Origin: Anodontia alba
Taxonomy: Eukaryota > Mollusca > Bivalvia > Lucinida > Lucinidae
Assembly (NCBI GenBank): GCA_964016985.1
Contig: OZ024835.1
Span: 66,839,812 to 66,903,811 of the forward strand
Direction: 5' to 3'
DNA: 64,000 nucleotides
Part shown: positions 11,677-22,488 of the stretch, in pieces
Layout: each line of letters starts with the position of its first letter
How positions within the stretch are numbered: the first letter of the stretch is position 1
Notes under the pieces: model-generated
Seen by the model: the letters and a program-made list of their open reading frames with translations, nothing else
Database searches by the model: none
What the model was told of the DNA's origin: nothing
Made by a program: the position numbers and the translations under genes

Positions 11677-12008
11677 TATCAAACATAATAAGTTACTCTT
11701 AACGCTGTAAAGCTCAATTTAAGGTTAACGACTACATATGCAAGGGGGATCACTCTGACTTGAAAGTTTTATCTTTCTTTTCAAATGTAGTCACTAGGGA
11801 CTGGAGCCAGTCTACCGTCAGCCTTGAAATTATTACTGTAGAGCTGACATATTATAGATATAAAGCCAATTGTTTGTTTTTATCATGTCTACTAGTAGCA
11901 CGTGTTATACGGCTTCCAAGACTTCTAACAATGTTATTATTTGAGTTTCACGAGAAATGAGGCATTACTGAAGTATTGTATGTGCGTCAGCAAATAGCTC
12001 ATCCACGT

Positions 12009-12292
12009 CACCATGACTGACATAAATATGAACCGCGACGTTAGAAAACGTACCTTCTGAAATGTGCGCTCAAAGAAGACTCAAATCAGTCTGCGCATTT
12101 GCGCAATCTGATTAGAGTCTACATGGTCTGCAAGAATAATAAAAAAATCCCCAAAAACTTTGTATCCTTGGCTATCCAAAAGTCGCCCAGCGAAGATTCT
12201 GATCAGACTGCGCGAATGCGCAGGCCGATCTGAATCTTCGCTGGGCCCACAAGTGAGAAGGTACGTTTCATGACGTCACGGCTCATACATAT
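12009..12292. mobile_element. H-family element, two cores
   Basis: GACGTTAGAAAACGTACCTT and AAGGTACGTTTCATGACGTC form inverted ends. The cores are AATCAGTCTGCGCATTTGCG and GATCAGACTGCGCGAATGCG. Confidence 0.8.
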
Positions 12293-12570
12293 TCAAAAAT
12301 AAAGTAATGAACGCATCTCGGAATCGTAACAATCATAGATTGTCGTGAGCCACTGATGCAATTCGTATATACAGACTACAAGCATTTCGTGTGACGCATA
12401 GGCATTACATATAACAATTACTTACATTAACTATTTCGGTTCTCTACCATATTTATTACAATGCAAGATTATAGGAATTTATCTCCCAACCCCGCAAAAC
12501 AAAATGGCCACGCAAAACCAGTCATACACTACGGTGTAGGGTATGTCGAAAAAGCTACATTTGTACATTA

Positions 12571-12728
12571 TTAGACTGGCTCCAGTCTCCAAATATTTAT
12601 TAGTATAATAAAAATCTGAAAGGTTACTAGTATCCAATCTTTCTAGTCATGATATTATTTTGGTATTATTTTAGTTGATTATCAAACAGGAATAAATAGT
12701 TAGTCAATGGAGATTGGAGCCAGTCTAT
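12571..12728. mobile_element. L-family MITE, core deleted
   Basis: TTAGACTGGCTCCAGTCTCC at the left and GGAGATTGGAGCCAGTCTA at the right, with GATTATCAAACAGGAAT inside. Confidence 0.82.
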
Positions 12729-12987
12729 AAATGTATGAGCGCACTGGGAAATGTTTATTCATTCGTTAAGTTTTGAAAATTGTACGCTCTTTCGGCAAAC
12801 ATTTGAGCTTTTTAGTCATTATAGTTGCATGTGTTTGAGATTATCCGTATATTTTTATTTTTTTCTGTATACATAATATACGTTACGGTTAGCTGCATAA
12901 ATCTGGTATTCATGCGCATTAATTCTAAATCGGTTTCTATTTCTTGATTAAATTTTATGCTTTACCGTTCGCTGAATAATTTTAACA

Positions 12988-13291
12988 TAGTCGACTCTCG
13001 TTATCTCGAATTCCAAGGAACTCTCAGAAAAACTTCGAGATATTCGTACCTTGACATATTAGAATTGCAGAATTGAGGAAAAAATAAATCGAACAACTAC
13101 ATTTAACAAACGTATATGTAATTGGACACTTGAAATTGGAGATGTACTGAAAATATTGTGGAAAAGAGGAGCTCCTCTTTTCCACAATATTTTGTTACCT
13201 GTTATTAGATTTTAGACAGGGACCAGATTTTCACTTCGAGATAAGCGGTTATTCGAGATAAGCGAGGTCGAGATAACGAGAGTCAACTGTA
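12988..13291. mobile_element. I-family pogo-like MITE
   Basis: Inverted ends AGTCGACTCTCGTTATCTC and GAGATAACGAGAGTCAACTG, followed by TA. The centre is the perfect palindrome AAAAGAGGAGCTCCTCTTTT. TA-flanked CAGT ends are typical of pogo/Tigger-type elements. Confidence 0.88.
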
Positions 13292-13382
13292 CTTACTGTT
13301 CGCTGCGTTAATTCGATATACTCACTAGTGGAGGAATTAATTTCACAGTTCTCCTTTTAGTAGTCATCAACTGTTCACTGCA

Positions 13383-13454
13383 TACGAGGGATGTTCGAAA
13401 TGAATTGCTTATTTCTGTCTGGAGACTTCAAATTTCAAGTTAGCCCAAAAGTAC
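13383..13454 (-). mobile_element. Mariner 3' untranslated region and terminal inverted repeat
   Basis: Just past the transposase stop the sequence runs to CGAGGGATGTTCGAAATGAA next to a TA dinucleotide at 13383-13384. This is the form of a mariner terminal repeat next to its TA target. The partner repeat at the other end is missing. Confidence 0.7.
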
Positions 13455-13760
13455 TCATTTCATGCCCTCGAAGTACTCCCCGTGGCTAGAAATGCAAAGT
13501 TTCAGCCGATGTATCCACTTCTTGAAGGCGTCACGGTACGCTGATTTGTGCACAGTAATAAGGTACTGATGAATGGCAGATCCAAGTGCCTGTCGGGACT
13601 GGTATTTCCGCCCAGCAGGGAATGCTTTCAATTTCGGAAATAAAAAGAAATCACATGGGACAAGGTCTGGGGAATACGGGGGGAGAGGCAAAACAGTTAC
13701 TTTTTCTTTCTTCAAAAACGCCGTAACTATTGTAATAGTAGCAGACGATTCACATGAAAT
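13455..13760 (-). pseudogene. 5'-truncated mariner transposase (C-terminal third)
   Basis: The minus strand encodes the end of a mariner-type transposase. It has the signature PPYSPDLVPCDFFLFPKLK, whose SPDL aspartate is the third residue of the DD34D catalytic triad. The frame continues through WIHRLKLCISSHGEYFEG to a TGA stop. An open 86-codon stretch ends at 13715, and the same frame continues upstream to about 13760 as SATITIVTAFLKK. The first two catalytic aspartates and the DNA-binding domain are absent. Upstream of about 13760 the sequence turns into a piece of the B repeat. The piece cannot encode an active enzyme. Confidence 0.9.
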
Positions 13761-13778
13761 GCGAAATCTTATTTTCTC

Positions 13779-13798
13779 AAAAAAAAAAAAAAAAAAAA
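13779..13798 (+). repeat. A tract next to the mariner/B junction
   Basis: Pure A run following TTATTTTCTC. Confidence 0.9.
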
Positions 13799-14104
13799 CT
13801 ATTTAGAGTGTCATCTGCTACAATTTTGCTGAGCGCTTTAAGGGTTAATTACCTTTGTGGCAAGATTCTCTTTGTTTTGACGCCGTATTGTTTTTGTAGC
13901 AATATTTTAGCACTTTGCAGTTAGTGTTTTGACAGTTATGCACACAGTTTTTTTGTTATCAATCTCACTTGATGCAACAAACATATAGGCACAACATGAA
14001 AAAGGCTTTTATGTCAAATGCGAAACAGTGAGAGCCTAGTTCAGTCTACGGAAATTGCTAATGTCTGACCAGGACATTCTCTGTTTATCAATATATTCAC
14101 AAGT

Positions 14105-15235
14105 AATTAATGTTTCGGTAACTGATCGCAGTATTCAGTAACAAAATGCAATTAGGCATGATCTCAGTATTCAGTAACCGATCTCAGTATTCAGTAACCG
14201 AGCTCAGTATTCAGTAACCGATCTCGGCATTCAGTAACTGATCGCTGTATTCAGTAAATGATCACATTATACAGTAACTGATAACAGAATACAGTAAATG
14301 ATCAGAATATTCAGCAATTGATTACTGTATATACATGTAGTAATTGATCACACTTTCGAGTCATTGATCACAATATAATTATGGTGACTGATCACAGTAT
14401 TCAGTAAATAGTCGCGTTATTCAGAAAATGATCACAACATTTTGTAATTGATCGCATTATTCAGTAAATGATCAAAGTATTTAGTAATTGGTCGCAGTAT
14501 TCAGTAAATGATCGCAGTATTTAGTAATTGGTCGCAGTATTCAGTAAATGATCGCAGTATTCAGTAATTGGTCGCAGTATTCAGTAAATGATTACAGTAT
14601 TTAGTAAATGATCGCAGTATTCAGTGAATGATCACAGTATTTAGTAAATGATCGCAGTATGTAGAAACCGATTGCATTATTCTGTCCATGATCACAGTAA
14701 TTAGTAACTGATGGCATTATTCAGACAATGGTCAAAATATTCAGTAACTGATAGCAAGTATTCCGTCAATGATCACAGTATTTATTAACTGGCTGCATTA
14801 TCCAGTCAATGATCAATGTATTTAGTAACTGATCTTATTATTCAGCCACTAATCATGGTATTTAGTAACAGATCGCAGTGCTCTGTAAATGATCACAGCA
14901 TTTAGTGATGGCAGTACTCAGTAAATGATCACAGTATTAAGCAACTGATTACATTTTGCAGTAAATGATCACAGTCTTTAGTAACAGATCGCGGTGATCT
15001 GTTATTAATAACAGTATTTAGTAACGGAAAGCAGTATTCAGTAAATGATCATAATGTTTAATAACTAAACGCAATATTTAGTGAATGATTATAGTTTTTC
15101 TAAATTGAACGCAATATTTATTAAATGATCATAATATTTAGTAACTGATCGCAATATTCAATAGTTGATCACAATGTATAATAATTGAGCATTTAGTACT
15201 GATCACAGCAACATTTGGTAACTTGTCACATATAT
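14105..15235 (+). repeat. 20-bp minisatellite, about 55 units
   Basis: Repeats of TTCAGTAACTGATCGCAGTA with many variants (AAATGATCAC, AATTGGTCGC). Best order at 14470-14660, decaying on both sides. No open reading frame crosses it. Confidence 0.92.
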
Positions 15236-15499
15236 GCTTGTGTACCTGAGCACTTTTACGATACATTTGCAGCTTTCTGTTTGTAAACAATCCAAAAAGC
15301 ACATAATTGAATAATTTCTCGGTGTTTATAAATCAAATCAATATCATACAGGACCATCGACAACGTAAGTGTTCTATAATTATTCCTCTCGCACATCTTT
15401 GTTTTTACCCCCTCAATGATTAAAGTCCCACAAATTGGATTTTTGGCAAACAATGCAGATGAAGAAGCGGCGTTTGCGCAGGGTATGTTCTGTTTGTCA

Positions 15500-15712
15500 T
15501 TAACTCTTTCACTGCCATAGGCGATGATAAAAGGTTTTGTAAACTGCGTAGATCCAGATGAGACGGCTCATAATGAGCCGTCTCATCAGGATCCACGCTG
15601 TTTGACATTCAGTCTTTCAGCCTTACATATAAACTGATTTCCAATTGATAAGTTTCTTAAAAGCCAAAGCAGACGACAAATGTCTTCTGAAATTTGGCAC
15701 CGAAAGAGTTAA
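15500..15712 (+). mobile_element. E-family MITE bounded by TTAA
   Basis: TTAACTCTTTCACTGCC to GGCACCGAAAGAGTTAA; centre AGACGGCTCATAATGAGCCG. Confidence 0.9.
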
Positions 15713-15785
15713 CCTACATGGGAAACGGTATATTTAGTACAATGGACTTTAAAATAGTGGTTCTTGTACGGAAAAAAAGTGGAAC

Positions 15786-15992
15786 ACGCCATGTAAAAAC
15801 GTATCTTCGGACATATGAGGACAGCGAAGGCCAAGGTCAAGGTTCGCTGTCCGCTAACAGAATCATTGGACAATATGGCATGTATCAATGGAGAGCAAAT
15901 GTCCGAATGAGACTTTGCGCATGCGCGGGTTGAATCTGAGTGTACATTTTGCGCATGTTCGAAGACACCTTTTCGTTTGGCAGGGCCCATTT
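15786..15992. mobile_element. H-family element, long form
   Basis: CGCCATGTAAAAACGTATCT, GACAGCGAAGGCC, then TTCGCTGTCCGCTAACAG and CAATGGAGAGCAAATGTCC, ending TTCGAAGACACCTTTTCG. Same order as at 49.2 and 58.0 kb; the first core is shortened. Confidence 0.72.
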
Positions 15993-16204
15993 AATGCAAC
16001 TCTTAGTGTTTACGGTTCGGTGCCAATTTGTCATTGTGACATTGTGACTGTGTTTCAGTAGTTCTGGATGACAGAAAATGAGTGACGAAAGTTCAACAAA
16101 GCCATAGACGTAGTGCTCATTACGCACGTGCGTAGCATGCGTAAGAAATTATAATGTTTGCAATAAAAAAAGAATATACTTAACTGACAGAAAAGATTCT
16201 GCTT

Positions 16205-16310
16205 CTTTACCATAGGGGTCTTTCCTTAAAGGAAAGTATTTATCGCTTCCCAAATGGCTACTCTTAAAGGAATGAAGTTGCTCCCGAGCAAGTTCTATTC
16301 TTTAACGCTT
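16205..16310. mobile_element. W-family remnant
   Basis: CTTAAAGGAAAGTATTTATC, CTACTCTTAAAGGAATGAAG and TTGCTCCCGAGCAAG. Decayed palindrome beside an E copy. Confidence 0.55.
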
Positions 16311-16311
16311 T

Positions 16312-16434
16312 CGGTGCAAAATTTCAGACGACATTTGTCGTCCGCTTTTCTTTTTTTTTCTAACAAACTATTGCTTGAATAGAAGTTCATACGTAAAGTT
16401 GAAAGACTGATGCCTGTGGCAGTGAAAGAGTTAA
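16312..16434 (-). mobile_element. E-family MITE, inverted, core deleted
   Basis: TTAACGCTTTCGGTGC to GGCAGTGAAAGAGTTAA. It keeps both arms (GACGACATTTGTCGTCC) but lost the central hairpin. Confidence 0.85.
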
Positions 16435-16558
16435 AAACGATATCCTTATTTTGGAAGCGATACTAGGGAAAAAAATTCAAGATTTTTCCTGTAGTGCGTA
16501 AAAATTATTCCGTTCTGACTATGCCACTGACATCGCAAATTTGTACAACTATTTAAGA

Positions 16559-16875
16559 TAAAGTCGACTCTCGTTATCTCGAAGTTCGAGAGGGTCTATG
16601 AAACACTTCGAGATATCCGTACCTCGACATATTAGATTTGCGGAACTATGGAATACAATAAATCGAACTACCGCATTTAACAAAATGAATATGTAATTTG
16701 ACTCCTGAAGTTCTCTTACTCGTATATTGAAAATACTGTGGAGCAATTTTTCCTCTTTTCCAAAATATTTTGTTATCTGTTGTTAGATTTCCATGTTTAA
16801 ACAGGGACCAGATTTTCACTTCGAGATAACGTTTATTTGAGATAAGCAAGGTCGAAATAACGAGAGTCGACTGTC
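16559..16875. mobile_element. I-family pogo-like MITE
   Basis: Ends AGTCGACTCTCGTTATCTC and ATAACGAGAGTCGACTGT. The centre has decayed to GAGCAATTTTTCCTC. Confidence 0.85.
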
Positions 16876-17357
16876 TTTCACATACTAAGAAATAACAGAT
16901 TAAAGCAAGCGTTCGAGTGTTTCAAGAATCTTGTCAAAAATAGTTTTGAAAAGAAGAAACAAATTGAACATGAAGATAAATAATATCTTTAATCGTTCGG
17001 CAAAAAGGTGTAAATTTCTCCGTTTTAAAGTTACAGAATGGAACGAAACAAATGAGAGGATAGGCAAAAGTTCCAAAAACGATTCTAAAATCAGACATCT
17101 TGACAGCAAATCACTCAAATTATATTGGTAGTGAAATCAGCTTTCACTGACATAACCCATAAATTTAATATTCCAGGGCAGCATACAGAGTACCACCGAT
17201 TATTCCAGCATAATATAAGACAAAATATTTATACGTAAACGTCTAAGTACCGTCGCAGATTTTGTTCTTGATTACTTAGAGATATATGGGACAAGGATAT
17301 ACTAAAGTTTAATGAATTTTCAAAGTAACAGGTAAAATGGAACAACAATGTGATTTT
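16876..17357. other. No supported feature
   Basis: Overlapping short frames on both strands; composition is not coding-like. Confidence 0.55.
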
Positions 17358-17601
17358 TTAACTTTCACTGCCACAGGCGATAATAATAGGCTTTTGCAAA
17401 CAGCATAGATCCAGCCAGATGAGACGGCTCATATGAGTCATCTCATCTGGACCTACGCTGTTTGACATTCAGTCTTTCAACTTTACGTATAAACTTCTTT
17501 TCAAGCGACAGTTTGTTAAAAAAGAAAAGCAGATGACAAATGTCGTCTGAAATTTGGCACCGAAAGAGTTAAAGAGTGAAATTTGGCACCGAAAGAGTTA
17601 A
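17358..17601 (+). mobile_element. E-family MITE with its right end doubled
   Basis: TTAACTTTCACTGCC to GGCACCGAAAGAGTTAA at 17572. The last 29 bases or so are then repeated, ending in TTAA again at 17601. Centre AGACGGCTCATATGAGTC. Confidence 0.88.
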
Positions 17602-17804
17602 AGTTTGCTTTTATTAAGCTTTATGAAATTTCTTGATTGAAATGAAAATAAAATAGACATTAATCTGCTTATAACACAGTTTGTTTTAAGATTTTTTTAT
17701 ATTTTCCGGTATCGTCACAAACCGACGTCCCGGCAAATATAACACGTCCTTGGTGAACTAATCGTATAGTCTACCATATGTAAAAATCCGAATCTATATT
17801 AACA

Positions 17805-17926
17805 GACCGGCGCGATTCGCGCGCCGGTCAATAATACGGGGCAATACCCTCGTGAGATATTGTCTGAATGTATCCTTCCCATTTAGATGTAAGCATCTGA
17901 ATCGGAAGGATACATTCAGACAATAT
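17805..17926. repeat. Two neighbouring hairpins
   Basis: 17805-17829 pairs GACCGGCGCG with CGCGCCGGTC. 17857-17926 pairs ATATTGTCTGAATGTATCC with GGATACATTCAGACAATAT across a loop holding AGATGTAAGCATCT. Possibly one MITE; no copies seen elsewhere here. Confidence 0.75.
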
Positions 17927-18182
17927 GATGCTCATTGTGGGTACAGTAACCTTACATCAATGTAGGCTGATATAAAACTGCGCCTACTAGAACCAAATGA
18001 GGATGCTCGAGCGGACCATGGCCCTCTCTGTTCGCATATCGCATAAGGGCCAGTTTCTTGCGATTCGCATCATTTCTAAACCTTCAAGAATAACGCAAAC
18101 ACAGACTTCAATCAATGAACATAAATACATGATTTACATAAAACAGAATCAGAATTTTCATCTTTATCTGTAGAACCGGATA

Positions 18183-18400
18183 GGTATGAACCGCAACGTC
18201 CGAAAATGACTTTCGGACATGGGCTCCAAGCAAGAATTCAGATCAGCCTATGTATTCGCGGTCAGACTCTTCACTTGGGGCCTCTTGGATAGCGAAGGAT
18301 GTAAATTTTCTTCATGCGGACAATGAAAATTCTGATCAGACTGCGCGCATACGCAAACTGATTTGAGTCTTCGTTGGGCGCACATGTGAGAAGGTATGCT
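18183..18400. mobile_element. H-family element, two cores
   Basis: GGTATGAACCGCAACGTCC at the left and GGCGCACATGTGAGAAGG at the right. Cores GATCAGCCTATGTATTCG and GATCAGACTGCGCGCATACG. Confidence 0.75.
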
Positions 18401-19149
18401 TTCTCACAGTGCGACTCGTATGTATTGATAGAGAAATTCCCGCAGCACGAAACCTGTCTATTATCATATAAACGCCTCCAACCTATATCAACTGTCAGGA
18501 ATGTTGTTTTTTTCTTGATGGGATCAAAGAATAATGTTCAAACATTTTTAACATTGTCATTCAACAGAACGAGAAAATCAGTTTTCTGTGTTTGTATTAT
18601 AAAGTACAACCAAGTACTAAACTGCAAACACCGCAGGCGCCTGATGTTCAATCCATCAGCTATTAGTGGAACTGAAAATATTTCAAAAGAGGCAACCGTT
18701 TCAAAATTGTTTTGCTCCCTTCTAAAAAGGGTTTTACTGAATGGGAGATAGCAGTCAGTTAACTCCCCTGAGTACTTTCTGTAAGCAACTAGGTCCAATC
18801 AAATGGATTCCTCTGATATTATCATTAACATCTCTATCAAGGATAGCTGTCTTTTTCTTTAAGAAAACTAACTCAAATGTGATTATGTGCCGGTAAAGCT
18901 ACCAAAATATCAAAAAGAAACCTTTTCTGTGCAATAAAATACACAATGTTAATGAATCTTTCATGTGGAAACAGAATATTTTAAAGTTAGAAGTGAGTTA
19001 AATTCCACTGGGGATCTATGATAAAAACAAAGAATTCCAATTAGAAGGACCCAGTTAGTATTTGGTCTACCTTGCACTTTACCTATCAAGGGAGATAACA
19101 GAAAAACTACTGCTATCTCTCATAGCTTCTAAGTGAAGACAATTAAAGG
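18401..19149. other. No supported feature
   Basis: A 116-codon plus frame and an 86-codon minus frame overlap at 18.4-18.8 kb. Neither has recognisable motifs, and both look like chance. Confidence 0.5.
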
Positions 19150-19245
19150 GTGCTGAGATTTTTGAAAGGGGATCTACTCAGAATGTAACGACTTTGCTCA
19201 CTGGAGTAGATCATTTTTCAGCAGAAGTCTGCCTGGATTTGTTTG
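19150..19245. mobile_element. W-family remnant
   Basis: AAAGGGGATCTACTCAGAAT, GACTTTGCTCACTGGAGTAG and CATTTTTCAGCAGAAG. Confidence 0.45.
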
Positions 19246-19394
19246 TTCTTCTTCTAGGTATCAACGGTTGGCTATGTTCTGTGATTTTGCCGCTTCCCTG
19301 ACATCGTCTACACTATGTTAGTGCACAGGGAAGCAAGCAGGAAGTCACAAACGTTGTCTGTCTATAAATCTATCTGATGTATCGTTCTCATAGG

Positions 19395-19500
19395 CCCAAT
19401 AAACACACAACGTCACAACAACCTCGTTACAACGTCGCTGCAACGTCGTGACGTTGCAGCGATGTTGTAACGACGTTGTGGCGACGTTGTGCGTTTGCTG
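19395..19500. mobile_element. S-family foldback repeat
   Basis: CCCAATAAACACACAACGTC and GCGACGTTGTGCGTTTGCTG, with central GCTGCAACGTCGTGACGTTG. Short relatives occur at 20037-20080 and 32848-32912. Confidence 0.8.
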
Positions 19501-19551
19501 AGAGGGTGGGTGTCTTCACATAGGAGGTATTCAGAAGCAATGTCGACACCT

Positions 19552-19766
19552 GGGGCCAGTTGTTCAAAACTTAACGAAGTTGTTAACTAACGAGATATTA
19601 AAATTTCGTTATTGAAATATGGCAAATACATTAATATATTTTGCTGAAAAAATGTGAGTAGCTCTAAAGCAATGCATATTTTTGCATAAAAAATATAAAT
19701 ATATTTGAAAATTCATTTGTCATTAAAGAGCTCATTAAGCTAACGATGGTTTGAACATCTGGGCCA
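19552..19766. mobile_element. K-family MITE
   Basis: Ends GGGGCCAGTTGTTCAAAAC and GAACATCTGGGCC. Shares AACGATGGTTTGAACA and GAAAAAATGTGAGTAGC with the copies at 25.7 and 44.2 kb. Confidence 0.75.
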
Positions 19767-20124
19767 TGGAACTTACACACCGGGCAATATCTTCGATATT
19801 GCTATTGTGTCTCCCTTGTTTTGGACCCCTAAAATATAAGTGAAGATTCCCAGAAAATGCCACAATCACGATGCACAGCGCTTCCCGAGGTACCAAAAGA
19901 GGGAGAGATCAGGCACAAATAGTAACAAACAAACGTTACATCTGAAGAACATATGAAGAAGCGCCTTGGAATAGTCAGTATAAAAAACTACTGGGGATTT
20001 TAAACTGATTGGTGAGATGAAATTTCAAGCGACCTTGCAAACACACAACATCGTAACGATGCCATGGCAACGTCGACGCAAAATCAGAAGAACTTGCAGG
20101 ACGTTTATAATTATCTTGTTGTGC

Positions 20125-20430
20125 ACTGTAAAAATATCCCGTAGATTTTAGATAAACTACTAGTAACTAGCTGCCAGCGCATTTACCGTAAATTTTACGG
20201 GCGCCTGTAGATTATTTAGACGTAAATTCACGCATGGCAGAGTAGGGCAAGGTAGGTAACATAGGAAATAATAGGGATGTGAGCTACCGCACGGTATCTT
20301 AAGCTCCATCCTATGGGGTTATTCCTGCTAAAGTTCTACAGGGGCTCGTAAAATTTACGGAACATTGTAAATGCGCTGCAGACAGTGGCCAGTATTTTTA
20401 CTGTAAAATCTACGGGATTTTTTAGTGTGA
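20125..20430. mobile_element. T-family MITE
   Basis: CACTGTAAAAATATCCCGTA and TACGGGATTTTTTAGTGTG are inverted ends of about 27 bp. Inner CAGCGCATTTACCG is inverted as TGTAAATGCGCTG. The superfamily is not certain. Confidence 0.78.
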
Positions 20431-20646
20431 CATCGCGACATTCCTGGAAAACAAGATCGGAATACTACCTCTAACGGAATATTGTTTGCAGCTGTTTATA
20501 GTTTTAAGAACGACAACCTTTCACTAGATCATCAGTCATTTTGTCACCCCATTCTTTTTGTCTTCGATGATCGCATTGATATGGAATAATGGTTTAACCA
20601 GAGTAGCATCAAATCGTCTATCATCCACATGACATGCACAGAATGC

Positions 20647-20770
20647 ATATGAAACACGTCATGGGAAAAGGTCTGTTCGGAGTATATATGGACAGCGAGG
20701 TCCGCGCAGTCTGATCAGAGCCTTCGCTTTCCGCTTACAGACTCATTGGCTACTGTAGAATATATCGATG
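20647..20770. mobile_element. H-family, first half
   Basis: TATGGACAGCGAGGTCCG, CAGTCTGATCAGAGCCTTCG and CTTTCCGCTTACAGACTC. Confidence 0.65.
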
Positions 20771-21014
20771 AATAGCGAAGGCCTTACATGCTGGCTGATT
20801 GGGATCTTAAGTGCTCCTTCAAGCCTTGGGGACATTCTTTCTTATGACACTGATAAAAATGAATGTAGCACAAATGTTGGGCTTCTGATTTTTTTTAGCT
20901 GTCTTCTGTTTATGGGAATAGGGTACCTGAAGGACTTCCCGCCATTTTGCAAAGAGATACAAGTTTTAAAGATAGGAATCTACCGTCCTATTTTTTTATA
21001 CTGTTGAAATATAT

Positions 21015-21095
21015 GGTGTCTACTCTTGAAGGATAGAAATTTGCTCCGAGCAGGAGCCAATTGTTTCCTTGAAGAGTGGCTCCCAGAGTAGTTCA
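21015..21095. mobile_element. W-family remnant
   Basis: CTACTCTTGAAGGATAGAAA, TTGCTCCGAGCAGGAGCCAA, TTGTTTCCTTGAAGAGTGGC. Confidence 0.6.
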
Positions 21096-21119
21096 CATAT
21101 GATTCAGTGAGTGCCGGCT

Positions 21120-21195
21120 AATGGGCAAACAGGGTAGACCCAGATCAAACTGCTCAAGGAGCAGTTTGATCTGTGTCTACACTGTTTGCTCAGGC
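21120..21195. repeat. F-like core hairpin with a different stem
   Basis: GGGCAAACAGGGTAGACCC, stem ATCAAACTGCTCAAGG, then GTGTCTACACTGTTTGC. The constant outer stem is kept while the inner ten bases differ from F. Confidence 0.75.
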
Positions 21196-21615
21196 AGATT
21201 TATTTGAAGTATATTACAGTAACCACACACTATTTGCTCAGGCATGTTTGTCCGAATTTTTCTCAGTAAGTACGATGAATCACACAATTCACTGGTATGT
21301 GCGCAATGCACATAATATTGGTGAAGAACTTTTTGAAGAAATAACGCAATTTTCTTCTGACTTAATTTGCAGTAAAATTGCAGTTATCAGTGTATTCCAT
21401 TAACATATCAGCTTAAACGCCTACTTTCCTCATTCTGCAAGATGTATTACAGTCAACGACTTGATTATTAGTTTCACACTCGTGGCAATTATCATTATTA
21501 TTTTTTCTCGCTTTCCGCGAAAAGCGTTTTCCGTTATGCATATGTAGTTCAATATCACATGATTAATGTCTAAGATTCTGGGTAAATTCAGCAAGCGACA
21601 CTCATTTTGAAATAT

Positions 21616-21645
21616 TTTTTTTTTTTTTTTTTTTTTTTTTTGTAT

Positions 21646-21676
<31 letters not shown>

Positions 21677-21715
21677 GTATTTTTTTTTTTTTTTTTGTAT
21701 TTTTTTTTTTTTTTC
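21616..21715 (+). repeat. T tract interrupted by GTA
   Basis: About 100 bases of T broken by TGTATTTTG motifs. Confidence 0.9.
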
Positions 21716-21769
21716 ATGAAATGTCAAAGCATATTTTGCTGGGAGGGAAAATAAGATAAGAAAAACATG

Positions 21770-22100
21770 TACAGTCGAACCTCAATGGCTCCAACAGTTT
21801 GGGACTATGGGACTTTATTCTAGATATGGGTAGTTCGAGCCACTGAGAGTTAATAGCGCCACCTATGGATTTCTCTTCGATCTTATATACAATAATGGTA
21901 TGTTGAATGTACTCATTAGAACCGCCTCGATGAGGCGATTCTAATGAGTACACACAACATACAATTTCATTTCGGTAAGAACATTCCCTAAATGTTTATT
22001 TTCTTGAGCTATCGGAAAAAACTTGTAGGGACTCAAAAACGAGTTCGAATCATCAAAGGTAAACGAGACATCCGTGTTCGAGTATTAGAGGTTTTACTGT
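21770..22100. mobile_element. P-family pogo-like MITE with GCCTC core
   Basis: Begins TACAGTCGAACCTC and ends AGAGGTTTTACTGT. The centre is CATTAGAACCGCCTCGATG and its inverse, the core type also found in A, D and J. Confidence 0.75.
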
Positions 22101-22215
22101 GTCATAAAATTGTCGTCTACAGTAAACATCGTAGTGGACAGGAGAACAAAAAGATGACTTTTGTTCAAATCTGAAACAATAAGAAAAATATCACCAATAT
22201 GTGGTCTGCTACAAT

Positions 22216-22488
22216 CATTACGAAAACACGCCTATTCAAATATATAGAAAATTTCACCTCCAAAAACAGAAAATTTTCAGATAAAAAAAAAAAACTCTGA
22301 TATTTTTCATATTTCTCTTAAAACATAGATTGTGGGTACTCGTTAGAACCGCCTCGGCGAGGCGGTTCTAACGAGTACCCACAATCTATGTTTTGAGGAG
22401 AAATACGAAAAATAATGTTAACCCCAGGTTTACTATAAAAAAGTGGGGTTAATGGGGGTCAAAATTATATAGGCATGTTTTCGTGATG
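22216..22488 (+). mobile_element. A-family MITE
   Basis: Ends CATTACGAAAACACGCC and GCATGTTTTCGTGATG; GGCGAGGCGG core intact. Confidence 0.92.

Noticed and set aside
11456..11686. Frames reading CGYSLEPPRRGGSNEYPQ in many places
   Set aside because: Translation of the A core palindrome; recurs with each A copy.
14105..15235. Regular short repeats that might suggest a CRISPR array
   Set aside because: Units are contiguous without unique spacers, in eukaryotic DNA; a minisatellite.
15420..15608. Frame with the phrase NSVDPDETAHYEPSHLDL, often seen in predicted clam proteins
   Set aside because: It is the translation of the E core and outer stem. The same phrases appear at 3.4 and 34.8 kb, so it is repeat read-through.
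18374..18798. 125-codon plus frame overlapping an 86-codon minus frame
   Set aside because: The plus frame starts inside an H element. No domain, no splice signals, and neither frame has protein-like composition.
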